Assembly: GCA_965364515.1 (NCBI GenBank)
Contig: CBDTXZ010000067.1
Coordinates: forward strand, 1 to 14,007
Origin: JAHEDH01 sp965364515
GTDB lineage: Bacteria > Actinomycetota > Acidimicrobiia > Spongiisociales > ZC4RG35
Reading direction: 5' to 3'
Length of the DNA: 14,007 bases
Part shown: positions 1-6,894 of the stretch, piece by piece
Numbering within the stretch: position 1 is the first letter of the stretch
Layout of the letters: every line of letters begins with the position of its first letter
The notes under the pieces: model-generated
The model's database searches: none
The model's input: the letters and a program-made list of their open reading frames with translations, nothing else
What the model was told of the DNA's origin: nothing
Made by a program: the position numbers and the translations under genes

Positions 1-531
1 GGGTTCCTGGGCGATCTCGTATCCGCCGACCGGCTCTGCCGCGTCGAACGTCGCGCCGACCGGCTTGGTCGTGTGTGACTCGAGGACGTCGTCGATCTCG
101 TCGAGGGTGACCGGGATGCTCGCCGTCAGCTCAGCGACGCTGGCTCGGACGGCGCCGACCTTGGTGCGGATCTCGTCGATCTCGGTCTGGAGACGACGGC
201 GCTCGGCTTCCCTGGTGTCGGCCAACTCGTTGGCCTCGCTGTCGGCATCGGCCAGGATCCGCTCCGCCTGCTCCTTGGCGTCGGCGACGATCGAGTCGGC
301 GGACCGCTGTGCTGCGACCAGTGCTCTGGCGATCGCCCCTTCGGCGTCCCCCCGGTCGTTCAGTTCGGCCTCGAGCGTGCTGATGCGCTCCTGGGCATCG
401 GAGAGACGTTGGTCGTAGTCCTTCAGGGCGACGACCACGGCATCGAGGAAATCGTCGACCTCGTCGAGGTCGTATCCACGCAGAGCGGTGGCGAAGGTCT
501 TCTGTTGGACATCGATCGGTGTCAGCGGCAT
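1..531 (-). CDS. divIVA: DivIVA/Wag31 polar and septal scaffold protein, C-terminus cut by window edge
   Basis: I translated this from the ATG at 529-531; the frame stays open for 177 codons to base 1, so the C-terminus is missing. DivIVA proteins bind negatively curved membrane at poles and septa and, in actinobacteria, direct polar growth. Residues 3-30 carry the family's N-terminal signature (LTPIDV, then RGYDLDEVDDFLD). The rest of the visible part is charged and Ala/Glu-rich, as expected for coiled coil, at about 35-135, followed by a less regular acidic tail. A GAGG lies 9 bases upstream of the ATG with suitable spacing. Compared from memory with Bacillus subtilis DivIVA, the membrane-inserting Phe17 position is Leu here, while Arg18 is kept. 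The gene follows yggT after 67 bases, the usual last place in actinobacterial dcw clusters. Family assignment is secure; a polar-growth role is inferred. Confidence 0.93.
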   Translation of the reverse strand, partial: MPLTPIDVQQKTFATALRGYDLDEVDDFLDAVVVALKDYDQRLSDAQERISTLEAELNDRGDAEGAIARALVAAQRSADSIVADAKEQAERILADADSEANELADTREAERRRLQTEIDEIRTKVGAVRASVAELTASIPVTLDEIDDVLESHTTKPVGATFDAAEPVGGYEIAQEP

Positions 532-598
532 GTCGGAACCTCGGTCACGGAGAGTGGTTCAAGCTTAGGAGTCGAACCAGTCGGTTTCGGTGCTTTGT
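532..598 (-). promoter_or_regulatory. yggT-divIVA spacer with a small inverted repeat
   Basis: This 67-base non-coding gap is the second largest in the window. It contains the inverted repeat TGGTTC (555-560) / GAACCA (574-579) around a 13-base loop that includes AAGCTT. There is no T-run after it on the minus strand, so it does not look like an intrinsic terminator. A divIVA promoter could lie here; a TAAGCT matches only the TANNNT minimum of an actinobacterial -10, and I see no convincing -35. The call is weak. Confidence 0.25.
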
Positions 599-850
599 CT
601 AACAGATGATGCCGCGGAGCAGGGCGATGCCCAGGATCAGCACGATGGGCGACAGGTCGAGCATTGCGCCCCCGACCCGCGGAGAGGGCATCACGCGGCG
701 GAGCGGGAGAATCACGGGGTAGATGATCCGATCGAGCAGCAGCTGCACCTTCGCCACCGGGTGGTCCGACGGGACCTGGATCCAGGAGAGGATCACCCAT
801 GCGATGACGGCGAGTGAATAGAACTGGAGGATGGTGCAGAGGATCTCCAT
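599..850 (-). CDS. yggT: YggT family small integral membrane protein
   Basis: This 83-residue protein has two predicted membrane segments, at about residues 3-24 and 61-82. Between them is a basic and proline-containing loop with the YGGT family pattern: SWI near the end of helix 1, then YPVILPLRRVMP, then LDLSPIV at the start of helix 2. The ATG is 3 bases after the sepF stop, so the genes are almost certainly co-transcribed. A GAGGAG lies upstream at a rather long spacing of about 12 bases. The family is found next to sepF and divIVA in many Gram-positive and cyanobacterial genomes. Its molecular role is not settled; links to division and osmotic tolerance have been reported for relatives. 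Length and topology are normal. Confidence 0.9.
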   Translation of the reverse strand: MEILCTILQFYSLAVIAWVILSWIQVPSDHPVAKVQLLLDRIIYPVILPLRRVMPSPRVGGAMLDLSPIVLILGIALLRGIIC

Positions 851-853
851 CGT

Positions 854-1378
854 TCAGATCCGCTCCTCGTAGGCACCGAGGCTCGCGAGCCGACGCTTCT
901 CGTTGTCGTCGAGCGACATGTTCGGCGGAAGAACGAGCACGAGCCCCTCTCCGACCTTGCTCATCGTCCCGTCGAGGGCGTAGATGAGGCCGGACGAGAA
1001 ATCGACCACGCGGCGCACCAGGTCTTCGTCCGCGGTGCGGAAATCGAGCACGACCGGGACCAACTCCCTCACTCGATCGGCGAGGATCTTGGCGTCTCCG
1101 AACTCGTCGATGACGAGGATGTCGGCTCGCGATTCGGGGCGGATCGGGCGGACGCCGGCGACGGAGGGGACATCGGAATGGCGCGCGGAGGTTCGGGAGG
1201 CCGAGGCAGGCGGCTCGACGCGTCGCCCCTCGTCGGGTGCGAGCGACCGAACGTTCTCGCGCTGGGGCGGCGGCGCAGACTGGCGCACCGGAGCCGGCTC
1301 CTGTGGCGAATCGGGGTCCATCTCGGCCTCATCGACCAGCCCGAGATACACCAGTGCTTTGGAAAAAAGTGAAGACAT
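854..1378 (-). CDS. sepF: SepF, cell division protein and FtsZ membrane tether
   Basis: This 174-residue protein has the three parts of SepF. Residues 1-15 form a short amphipathic segment (MSSLFSKALVYLG), the membrane-binding helix in known SepF proteins. Residues 16-84 are a Pro-, Ser- and Arg-rich linker. Residues 85-174 form the SepF fold, recognisable from FGDAKILADRV, the VVLDF strand, VVDFSSGLIYALDG and VLVLPPNMSL. SepF binds the FtsZ C-terminal peptide and bundles or anchors filaments. No ftsA is present in this window, so SepF is probably the main membrane anchor of the ring, as in other actinobacteria. A GAGG lies 7 bases before the ATG. The yggS stop is only 9 bases upstream, so expression is presumably within the same transcript. 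Confidence 0.95.
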   Translation of the reverse strand: MSSLFSKALVYLGLVDEAEMDPDSPQEPAPVRQSAPPPQRENVRSLAPDEGRRVEPPASASRTSARHSDVPSVAGVRPIRPESRADILVIDEFGDAKILADRVRELVPVVLDFRTADEDLVRRVVDFSSGLIYALDGTMSKVGEGLVLVLPPNMSLDDNEKRRLASLGAYEERI

Positions 1379-1387
1379 GTTGAAACC

Positions 1388-2050
1388 TCAGTCTTGAAAG
1401 ATAGCCCGGCCGACGCGTACCACCGTGGCACCCTCGCTCACGGCGATGTCGAAATCGTTGGTCATCCCCATCGACAGACCGGTTACGGCGGGGTGATCGG
1501 TCACGATCCGGTCCCGAAGCTCACGCAATGCGACGAAGTACGGGCGTGCTCCTTCCGGCTCGGGAGTGAGCGGGGGGATGGCCATCAACCCGACGATCGG
1601 GACGTCCAGTCTCTTCAGCTGCTCCATCGTCTCCGCGGTCTCCTCCACCGCAACACCCGACTTCTGCGGTTCGGCGCCGATGTTGATCTGGAGGTAGGCG
1701 TCGGGCGGTCGCCCGGCCCCCTTCATCCACGCTTTCGCCAGGCTCAAGCGGTCGAGCGAGTGCAGCGCATGGGCAGCGGGGCGCACCGTCCTGACCTTGT
1801 TCGATTGCAGCGGGCCGACGAAGTGCCAGCGGATGTCTTCGGGAAGCTCCGGAACCTTGTCACGCAGCTCCTGGGCGCGGTTCTCGCCGAAATCACGATG
1901 GCCGAGGTCGTACAGCTCTCGGATCGATTCGACCGGGTGCCCCTTCGACACCGCGACGAGCGTGATCGCTCCTGGGTGCCGACCTGCGCCCGTAGCGGCC
2001 GCCCGTATCCGGTCGAGTACCGCGACGTAGCGTCCTTCGAGGTCAGCCAT
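1388..2050 (-). CDS. yggS: YggS/PLPBP family pyridoxal-phosphate-binding homeostasis protein
   Basis: This 220-residue single-domain protein has the alanine-racemase N-terminal type barrel fold. The PLP-binding lysine is K36 in LVAVSKG. Other family motifs are DFGENRAQEL, WHFVGPLQSNK, the GLMAIPPL strand and the phosphate-binding C-terminal segment LSMGMTNDF...VRVGRAIF. Members bind PLP without a known catalytic turnover and buffer free PLP and amino-acid pools. Length is typical. The ATG overlaps the end of pgeF by 8 bases. Placement between pgeF and sepF is the common order in actinobacteria and many Firmicutes. No racemase C-terminal domain is present, so it should not be called an alanine racemase. 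Confidence 0.96.
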   Translation of the reverse strand: MADLEGRYVAVLDRIRAAATGAGRHPGAITLVAVSKGHPVESIRELYDLGHRDFGENRAQELRDKVPELPEDIRWHFVGPLQSNKVRTVRPAAHALHSLDRLSLAKAWMKGAGRPPDAYLQINIGAEPQKSGVAVEETAETMEQLKRLDVPIVGLMAIPPLTPEPEGARPYFVALRELRDRIVTDHPAVTGLSMGMTNDFDIAVSEGATVVRVGRAIFQD

Positions 2051-2666
2051 CGGAACAGCCGATCACGAGCGCTACGAGCCTGCGGGGATCGCCGTCTCGA
2101 CGATGTGAGAACCACCCATCCTCGTGATGGGTGCACGCCCCGAAGTCCACGACGTCGATGCCGTCGAGCTGCTCTCGGAGCGCGCCCGCCAGATCGACGG
2201 ACGTCGTACCCCAGGTCGTGGTGGTCCGGTGTCCCGGAAACCGCTCGGCGACCTCGGCACCGACTTCGAAGCAGCACGCCCGGATGTGGGGGCCGATGAC
2301 TGCGCGTCGCACCACGTGACCCCCTTCATCGAAACGTCGACGCAACGATGCAACCACGCCTCCGGCCGTACCACGCCAACCGGCATGTGCGATCCCGACT
2401 GCGTCGTCGGCTTCGATCACGACTCCTGCGCAGTCTGCGGTGAAGACGGCGAGGGGCAGGTCGACGGCCGTGGTGAAGAGCCCGTCGGCAGGGCCGTGCG
2501 CGCCCGGTGCGCTTACCTCGACGACGTCGGCCCCGTGCACCTGTGACACCTCGGCCCAGTCGCCGCTGATGCCGAGCGAGGCCCCCAATCGACGGCGAGC
2601 CCCGCGGTCGTCTCTCAAGTCGCCGTCGGCGGCCTCACTGAATGCCGTGAGGGGTCGGAAGCTCAC
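2043..2666 (-). CDS. pgeF: PgeF/YfiH (DUF152, laccase-domain) peptidoglycan editing factor
   Basis: This 207-residue protein has the zinc-site residues of the YfiH/LACC1 family: H44 in SQVHG, C79 in FTADC and H94 in HAGWRG, followed by IGPHIRACCFEVG. In Escherichia coli the protein removes misincorporated L-Ser from UDP-MurNAc peptides. Family members also act as purine nucleoside phosphorylases or deaminases; the older label 'polyphenol oxidase' is doubtful. The start is a GTG at 2664-2666 that overlaps the ftsZ stop (GTGA). No good Shine-Dalgarno sequence is visible at the right distance, so translation probably depends on ftsZ. The N-terminus is slightly short for the family, so a somewhat different start is possible. 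The end overlaps yggS by 8 bases. Confidence 0.92.
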   Translation of the reverse strand: MSFRPLTAFSEAADGDLRDDRGARRRLGASLGISGDWAEVSQVHGADVVEVSAPGAHGPADGLFTTAVDLPLAVFTADCAGVVIEADDAVGIAHAGWRGTAGGVVASLRRRFDEGGHVVRRAVIGPHIRACCFEVGAEVAERFPGHRTTTTWGTTSVDLAGALREQLDGIDVVDFGACTHHEDGWFSHRRDGDPRRLVALVIGCSDG

Positions 2667-3694
2667 CCCTGGACGAAGGAGGGGATGTCGACACCACCGT
2701 CGTTGGGACGCCGAGCGGATTCCGTTCGTCGCGACCCGCGCCCCTTGTCGAACCCGGCGGCGATCACGGTCACGCGCATCTCCTCACCCAGGTCGTCGTC
2801 GACGATCGCACCGAAGATGATCTCGGCCTCGGGATCGGCGCTGTCGGCGACGGCTTTGGCCGCCGTCGTCGCCTCGTGCAAGGTCATCGTCGACGGACCG
2901 GCCACCGACAGCAGGACACCTTTGGCCCCTTCCATCGATGTCTCGAGCATCGGAGAGGAGATCGCTCGCTGGGACGCCTGCGACGCACGCTCGTCTCCCG
3001 AAGCCTTCCCGATCCCCATCACGGCACTCCCGGCATCGGACATGACAGTCTTCACATCGGCGAAGTCGACGTTGATCAACCCCGGCGTCGTGATGAGGTT
3101 GGTGATCCCGGCGACTCCGTTCGTGAGGATCTCGTCGGCGAGTCGGAACGTGTCGGTGATCGGCGCCTTGGGGTCGCCGACCTCGAGTAGCCGATCGTTG
3201 GGGATGACGATGAGCGTGTCGACAGCGTCCCGCAATGACTGGATGCCCTGTTCGGCATAGACCGCCCTGCGGCGCCCTTCGAAACCGAACGGCCGCGTCA
3301 CGACGCCCACGGTCAGGGCTCCGAGGCTCTTGGCGGCCTCGGCGACGATCGGAGCGCCGCCGGTCCCCGTGCCGCCGCCTTCGCCTGCGGTGATGAAGAC
3401 CATGTCGGCACCCTTGAGCACTTCCTCGAGCTCTGCCCGGTGGGCCTCGGCGGCGGCGCGACCGATCTCGGGGTTGGCGCCGGCACCGAGGCCCCTGGTG
3501 ATCTCACGTCCAATGTCGAGCTTGACGTCTGCGTCCGACATCAGCAGTGCCTGTGCGTCGGTGTTGAGCGCGATGAACTCGACCCCCCGGACACCCGCCT
3601 CGATCATCCGATTGATGGCATTGACGCCGCCGCCTCCGACGCCGACCACTTTGATGACGGCGAGATATCCGCCGGAACCCATCTGCATTCCCAT
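2663..3694 (-). CDS. ftsZ: FtsZ, tubulin-like GTPase that forms the division ring
   Basis: The protein has 343 residues from the ATG at 3692-3694. That start is preferred because AGAGGA sits 6 bases upstream and the sequence then reads into the usual GYLAVIKVVGVGGGGVNA. An ATG 69 bases further upstream is in frame but has no ribosome site. The tubulin signature GGGTGTG is at about 106-112. The synergy (T7) loop NVDFADV at 208-214 keeps both acidic residues needed for GTP hydrolysis. The core ends near residue 316. Only about 18 residues then separate it from the C-terminal peptide VDIPSFVQG (335-343), which would bind SepF. That linker is much shorter than in mycobacteria or streptomycetes. 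The gene is preceded by the largest non-coding gap of the window and overlaps pgeF by 4 bases. Confidence 0.99.
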   Translation of the reverse strand: MGMQMGSGGYLAVIKVVGVGGGGVNAINRMIEAGVRGVEFIALNTDAQALLMSDADVKLDIGREITRGLGAGANPEIGRAAAEAHRAELEEVLKGADMVFITAGEGGGTGTGGAPIVAEAAKSLGALTVGVVTRPFGFEGRRRAVYAEQGIQSLRDAVDTLIVIPNDRLLEVGDPKAPITDTFRLADEILTNGVAGITNLITTPGLINVDFADVKTVMSDAGSAVMGIGKASGDERASQASQRAISSPMLETSMEGAKGVLLSVAGPSTMTLHEATTAAKAVADSADPEAEIIFGAIVDDDLGEEMRVTVIAAGFDKGRGSRRTESARRPNDGGVDIPSFVQG

Positions 3695-3848
3695 GTGCTT
3701 TCCTCTCTCATGCGCCCGATTCACTGGCGATTCGGTGGGCCGGGCGTCGAAGTCCGAGAGCATGGTTACACATTCGCGACCCCGCCGTAAAGCCCAGCAC
3801 CCTGAGGTTCAAGTAGAGGTCCAGGGTTGGCCGGGTCGAGGGTTGTGC
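3695..3848 (-). promoter_or_regulatory. ftsQ-ftsZ intergenic region, probable ftsZ promoter region
   Basis: This 154-base gap is the only sizeable non-coding stretch, and ftsZ commonly has its own promoters at this point. On the minus strand, TTTACG (3786-3791) and TGTAAC (3765-3770) are 15 bases apart and resemble -35 and -10 boxes only loosely. A TTGAAC in the stretch ACCTCTACTTGAACCT (3805-3820) is another -35 candidate. The region nearest ftsQ carries copies of AACCCT and a hairpin over the ftsQ stop codon. I cannot assign a transcription start or a regulator. Confidence 0.5.
3701..3706 (-). promoter_or_regulatory. ftsZ ribosome binding site
   Basis: On the minus strand this reads AGAGGA, within GAGAGAGGAAAG, with 6 bases to the ATG at 3692-3694. 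It decides the ftsZ start against the in-frame upstream ATG at 3761-3763, which has no comparable site. Confidence 0.75.
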
Positions 3849-3857
3849 TCAACCCTC
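3838..3857 (-). repeat. 8-bp perfect hairpin spanning the ftsQ stop codon
   Basis: GAGGGTTG (3838-3845) and CAACCCTC (3850-3857) are perfect inverted repeats around a 4-base loop. The ftsQ stop codon (3849-3851) lies in the loop and second arm. No T-run follows in the transcription direction, so a standard intrinsic terminator is not supported. It could slow or attenuate read-through, stabilise an mRNA end, or be a protein-binding palindrome. Confidence 0.4.
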
Positions 3858-4625
3858 ATCCACGACTTCAGGGTTCGTGGGGTCGCCGGAAGCTGCCGGA
3901 ACCGTCGCATTCGGGGCCAGCACCGACGGGCGTGCAGGGGCCACGAGCGTGATCTCGGACCCCTCGGGTGGCTCTTCGTCGAGCACCGGGCCGAGCGCCC
4001 GGGCCTTCTCCTCCATGTCCACCGGCCGCCCGAGTCGCACCGTGTACCCCGAGACCACCGCCACCAGGCCCTCCGGCGACGAGGCGACCGACGCAGCCGC
4101 GGCCAGGTCGGGGCGGATCGCCGACAGAAACCGAAGCGCACCGACGATCTCCTGACCGGGGTATCGCCCGCCCACCGCTTCGCCCTCGATCCGCACCACG
4201 GGGAGGCCCTCGACCGGTGCGTTGGGCAGGATGACCCCGTCGACGGCCACGGCGACACCGCCCACGGTACCGACCGGCTGTCGCTCGGCCACCGACACGT
4301 TCACCGTCGTCGGCCATCGTCGCTCGACCGAAACCGACTCGACCCAGGGATCGTCTGTGAGCGCAGCCGTCGCCCCGGCCACGTCCGTCCAGATGAGCGG
4401 CTCCCCGATCGAGATCCCATGGCTCGCCAGGACGTGGTCGACACCGGCGTGCTCGGCTCCCTCGATGTCGAGCGTCTTCACCGAGAGCACCGGCGAATGG
4501 AAGAGATAGACGACACCGGCGATCATCGCCGCCATCCCGAGGATCACGGTGGTGCGTCTGAGGGCCCTCCGCGCGCGATCCTCTGCCACGGTGCGTCTGC
4601 GCTCGGCGAAGCGGTCGTGTGTCAT
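3849..4625 (-). CDS. ftsQ: FtsQ/DivIB, divisome membrane protein with POTRA domain
   Basis: This 258-residue protein has FtsQ topology. A basic cytoplasmic N-terminus (residues 1-24) is followed by one membrane helix at about 25-42. An extracytoplasmic POTRA domain at about 47-115 begins VLSVKTLDIEGAEH and ends DPWVESVSVERRWPTTV...VAERQPV, the most conserved part of the family. The remaining beta domain runs to an Ala/Pro-rich acidic tail. FtsQ bridges early Z-ring proteins and the FtsWI synthase through FtsL and FtsB. The ATG overlaps the murB stop as ATGA, and the position directly before ftsZ is the classical one. Sequence conservation is low outside POTRA, as usual. Confidence 0.95.
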   Translation of the reverse strand: MTHDRFAERRRTVAEDRARRALRRTTVILGMAAMIAGVVYLFHSPVLSVKTLDIEGAEHAGVDHVLASHGISIGEPLIWTDVAGATAALTDDPWVESVSVERRWPTTVNVSVAERQPVGTVGGVAVAVDGVILPNAPVEGLPVVRIEGEAVGGRYPGQEIVGALRFLSAIRPDLAAAASVASSPEGLVAVVSGYTVRLGRPVDMEEKARALGPVLDEEPPEGSEITLVAPARPSVLAPNATVPAASGDPTNPEVVDEG

Positions 4626-5515
4626 CCGAAATCACCGACGAACTGGATCTCCGGCTCGAGGTCGATGCCGGTCTCGTCGAGGACGATCTCTCGGATCCGG
4701 GCGACGAGGCCGTGCAGATCGGAGGCGGTTGCCCCGGGAGCCGCAACGAAGAAGTTGGCGTGCTTCTCGGAGACTCGCACTCCCCCGACGGAGAGCCCCT
4801 TCAACCCGAGCGCATCGATGATCCGTCCGGCGGAGTCTCCGACCGGGTTGCGAAACACGCTGCCGGCGTTGTATACGGCAGCCGGCTGATGCTCTTTGCG
4901 CCATGTGACGATCGAGGCGATCAGCTCGCGACCGGAGTCGACGTCACCAAGATCGGTTGCGAAGCGAGCGACGGTGACGACCTGGTCGGCGCGGATGTTG
5001 GTCGACCGATACGACATGTCGAGCTCGTCGGGCGTGCGTGTCACGGCCGAGCCGTCGGTCAGCGACACGAGATCGGCGGATTCGAGCCGCTCTCTCGTCT
5101 CGCTCCCGTGCCCACCGGCATTCTGGCGAACCGCCCCACCGACCGATCCGGGGATCCCGACGAAGAACTCCAGTCCGGCGAGTCCGGCATCGACCGATCG
5201 ACGGGCCACGGTGGGAAGCCAGGCCGCACCACCCGCAACGACCGTCGTGCCTTCGATCTCGATCCGCTCGAACTCCCCCGTGAGCCTGATCACCAGACCG
5301 TCGAAGCCACCGTCGGCGATCACGAGATTGCTCCCCCGTCCCAGCACCAGCACCGGCTCCCCGGATCGAGCCGAGATCAGCCGCTGCAGCTCGGAGAGAG
5401 TGCCGACCTCGGCCAGATACCTGGCGGGCCCGCCGAACCGATAGGTCGTGAGCGGCCCGAGCACGACATCGGCTCGGACGAGATTGCGATCGACCAACTC
5501 GTCGAGTCCACTCAT
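4622..5515 (-). CDS. murB: MurB, UDP-N-acetylenolpyruvoylglucosamine reductase
   Basis: This 297-residue FAD enzyme reduces UDP-GlcNAc-enolpyruvate to UDP-MurNAc with NADPH, in the cytoplasm. The FAD-binding half shows TTYRFGGPA (23-31), VLGRGSNLVIAD (57-68) and IPGSVGGAVRQNAG (121-134). The C-terminal half shows the proton-donor serine S219 in AGSVFRNP, then GLKG...GGVRVSEKHANF (237-255) and the catalytic glutamate E289 in LEPEI. The length and the absence of an extra Tyr loop fit the shorter type II MurB of Gram-positive bacteria. The ATG overlaps the murC stop as ATGA, and the end overlaps ftsQ as ATGA. In mycobacteria and streptomycetes murB lies elsewhere, so its presence here is an ancestral-looking feature. 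Confidence 0.97.
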   Translation of the reverse strand: MSGLDELVDRNLVRADVVLGPLTTYRFGGPARYLAEVGTLSELQRLISARSGEPVLVLGRGSNLVIADGGFDGLVIRLTGEFERIEIEGTTVVAGGAAWLPTVARRSVDAGLAGLEFFVGIPGSVGGAVRQNAGGHGSETRERLESADLVSLTDGSAVTRTPDELDMSYRSTNIRADQVVTVARFATDLGDVDSGRELIASIVTWRKEHQPAAVYNAGSVFRNPVGDSAGRIIDALGLKGLSVGGVRVSEKHANFFVAAPGATASDLHGLVARIREIVLDETGIDLEPEIQFVGDFG

Positions 5516-6894
5516 GATGCAGGGAGCAGGCTTCCGAGCTCGCCTGCGAGCAATGTGATGTCACCCGCCCCCATCGTGATCACGTCGTCACCGGAGCGGA
5601 CCAGTCCTGCGACCACCGACGCGAGATCCGAGCGATGTGGCACGTATTCGACTCGGGGCGCACCGGAGCGCACGGCGGCGTCCGCCACCATCGCACCGGA
5701 CACACCCGGAATGGGCGTCTCCCGCGCCCCGTAGACGTCGGACACGACGACGAGGTCGGCCTGTGCGAGCGCCGCACCGAATTCGCGATGGAGACGCTCG
5801 GTGCGGGAGTACAGATGTGGCTGGAAGACTGCGACCAACCGACCGGCGCCCCGGGCTCGAGCTGCTCTGAGCGTCGCTGCGACCTCGGTGGGGTGATGGG
5901 CGTAGTCGTCGATCATCGTGACGCCACCTATCTCGCCGCGGTGTTCGAAACGTCGTCGCACGCCTTGAAACGACTTCAGGCCGGAGGCGAAGACCTCGAC
6001 GTCACCACCGAGCGTCGCCAACAAGGCGATCACCCCGGCCGCATTGCGAGCCATGTGGACGCCGGGTTTCGACACCTCGATCTCGGTGGGCCCGTGACCG
6101 GGACCGGAGAGCGAGAACCGAACGCTGCTCGGACCGGCGACGGGCGCGGACATCCTCCACGTTGCCCTCGGCGACGTCCCGTAGGTGTCCACACCGGTCC
6201 GCTCGGCGATGCGAGCGGCACCCGGGTCGTCGATACACGCCACGACCGGGCCTTCCACCGCACGAACGACCCGCGTGAACGCCTCCTCCATCGCCTCGGC
6301 CGTCTTGAAGTGATCGAGGTGCTCGGGTTCGACGTTGGTCAGCACCAGCCCGGTGCAGTGCACGTCCTCGAAGGTCCCAAACGCCTCGTCGATCTCGAGA
6401 ACGAGCAGGTCGTCGCGTCCGGCGTGGGCATTCGTTCGCAACTCGACGATCTCGCCGCCGACCACGAACGAAGGGTCACGACCGGCCGCCCTGAGAGCCA
6501 GGATCATCATCGAGGTGGCCGACGTCTTCCCGTGGGTGCCGGTCACGCCGATGGTCGGGATCTCCCTGGTGATCGCCTCCAGGAGCTTCGGTCTGCGCCA
6601 TGTCGGCACCCCGGCGGCTCGCGCCGCGGCCAACTCGGCATCCACCTCGGGAACGGCAGAGGAGGCGACGACCAGATCCACGTCTTGGACGTGTTCGGGA
6701 CGGTGTCCCGCCCACGTCTCGATCCCCAGCTCGGACAGTCTTGTCAAGGTCTCCGACGCCCTGAGATCGGACCCGGTCACCACCCGCCCGCGCCCGGCGA
6801 GAAGCTTGGCGAGTGCGCTCATCCCGGCCCCGCCTGCTCCCACGAGGTGGAGGCGGCGCACGTCATCGAACATGAGGTCGGGCGATTCAGACAT
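5512..6894 (-). CDS. murC: MurC, UDP-N-acetylmuramate--L-alanine ligase
   Basis: This 460-residue Mur ligase adds L-Ala to UDP-MurNAc with ATP. The N-terminal Rossmann-like domain has the MurC-type GAGGAGMS (19-26). The P-loop is GTHGKT (119-124), where the His is typical of MurC. Downstream are TNVEPEHLDH (186-195), IDDYAHHPTE (328-337) and FQPHLYSRT (357-365), all diagnostic of MurC. The segment usually read as EADESDGSF is EIDEAFGTF here; the central acidic residues are kept. The start at 6892-6894 has a purine-rich GAGAGA upstream and overlaps the murG end by 8 bases. A second Met at residue 8 has no better ribosome site. Confidence 0.98.
   Translation of the reverse strand: MSESPDLMFDDVRRLHLVGAGGAGMSALAKLLAGRGRVVTGSDLRASETLTRLSELGIETWAGHRPEHVQDVDLVVASSAVPEVDAELAAARAAGVPTWRRPKLLEAITREIPTIGVTGTHGKTSATSMMILALRAAGRDPSFVVGGEIVELRTNAHAGRDDLLVLEIDEAFGTFEDVHCTGLVLTNVEPEHLDHFKTAEAMEEAFTRVVRAVEGPVVACIDDPGAARIAERTGVDTYGTSPRATWRMSAPVAGPSSVRFSLSGPGHGPTEIEVSKPGVHMARNAAGVIALLATLGGDVEVFASGLKSFQGVRRRFEHRGEIGGVTMIDDYAHHPTEVAATLRAARARGAGRLVAVFQPHLYSRTERLHREFGAALAQADLVVVSDVYGARETPIPGVSGAMVADAAVRSGAPRVEYVPHRSDLASVVAGLVRSGDDVITMGAGDITLLAGELGSLLPAS

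Noticed and set aside
3695..3763. In-frame upstream ATG of ftsZ adding 23 residues
   Set aside because: It has no ribosome site, whereas the internal ATG at 3692-3694 has AGAGGA at 6 bases and gives the typical FtsZ start.
3838..3857. Intrinsic terminator after ftsQ
   Set aside because: The hairpin is perfect but no T-run follows on the transcribed strand, so I list it only as a hairpin of unknown role.
3330..4889. Long plus-strand open frame of 519 codons opposite ftsZ, ftsQ and murB
   Set aside because: It is antisense to well-recognised genes, its translation is Arg/Pro/Ser-rich with no family motif, and such mirror frames are expected in high-G+C coding DNA.
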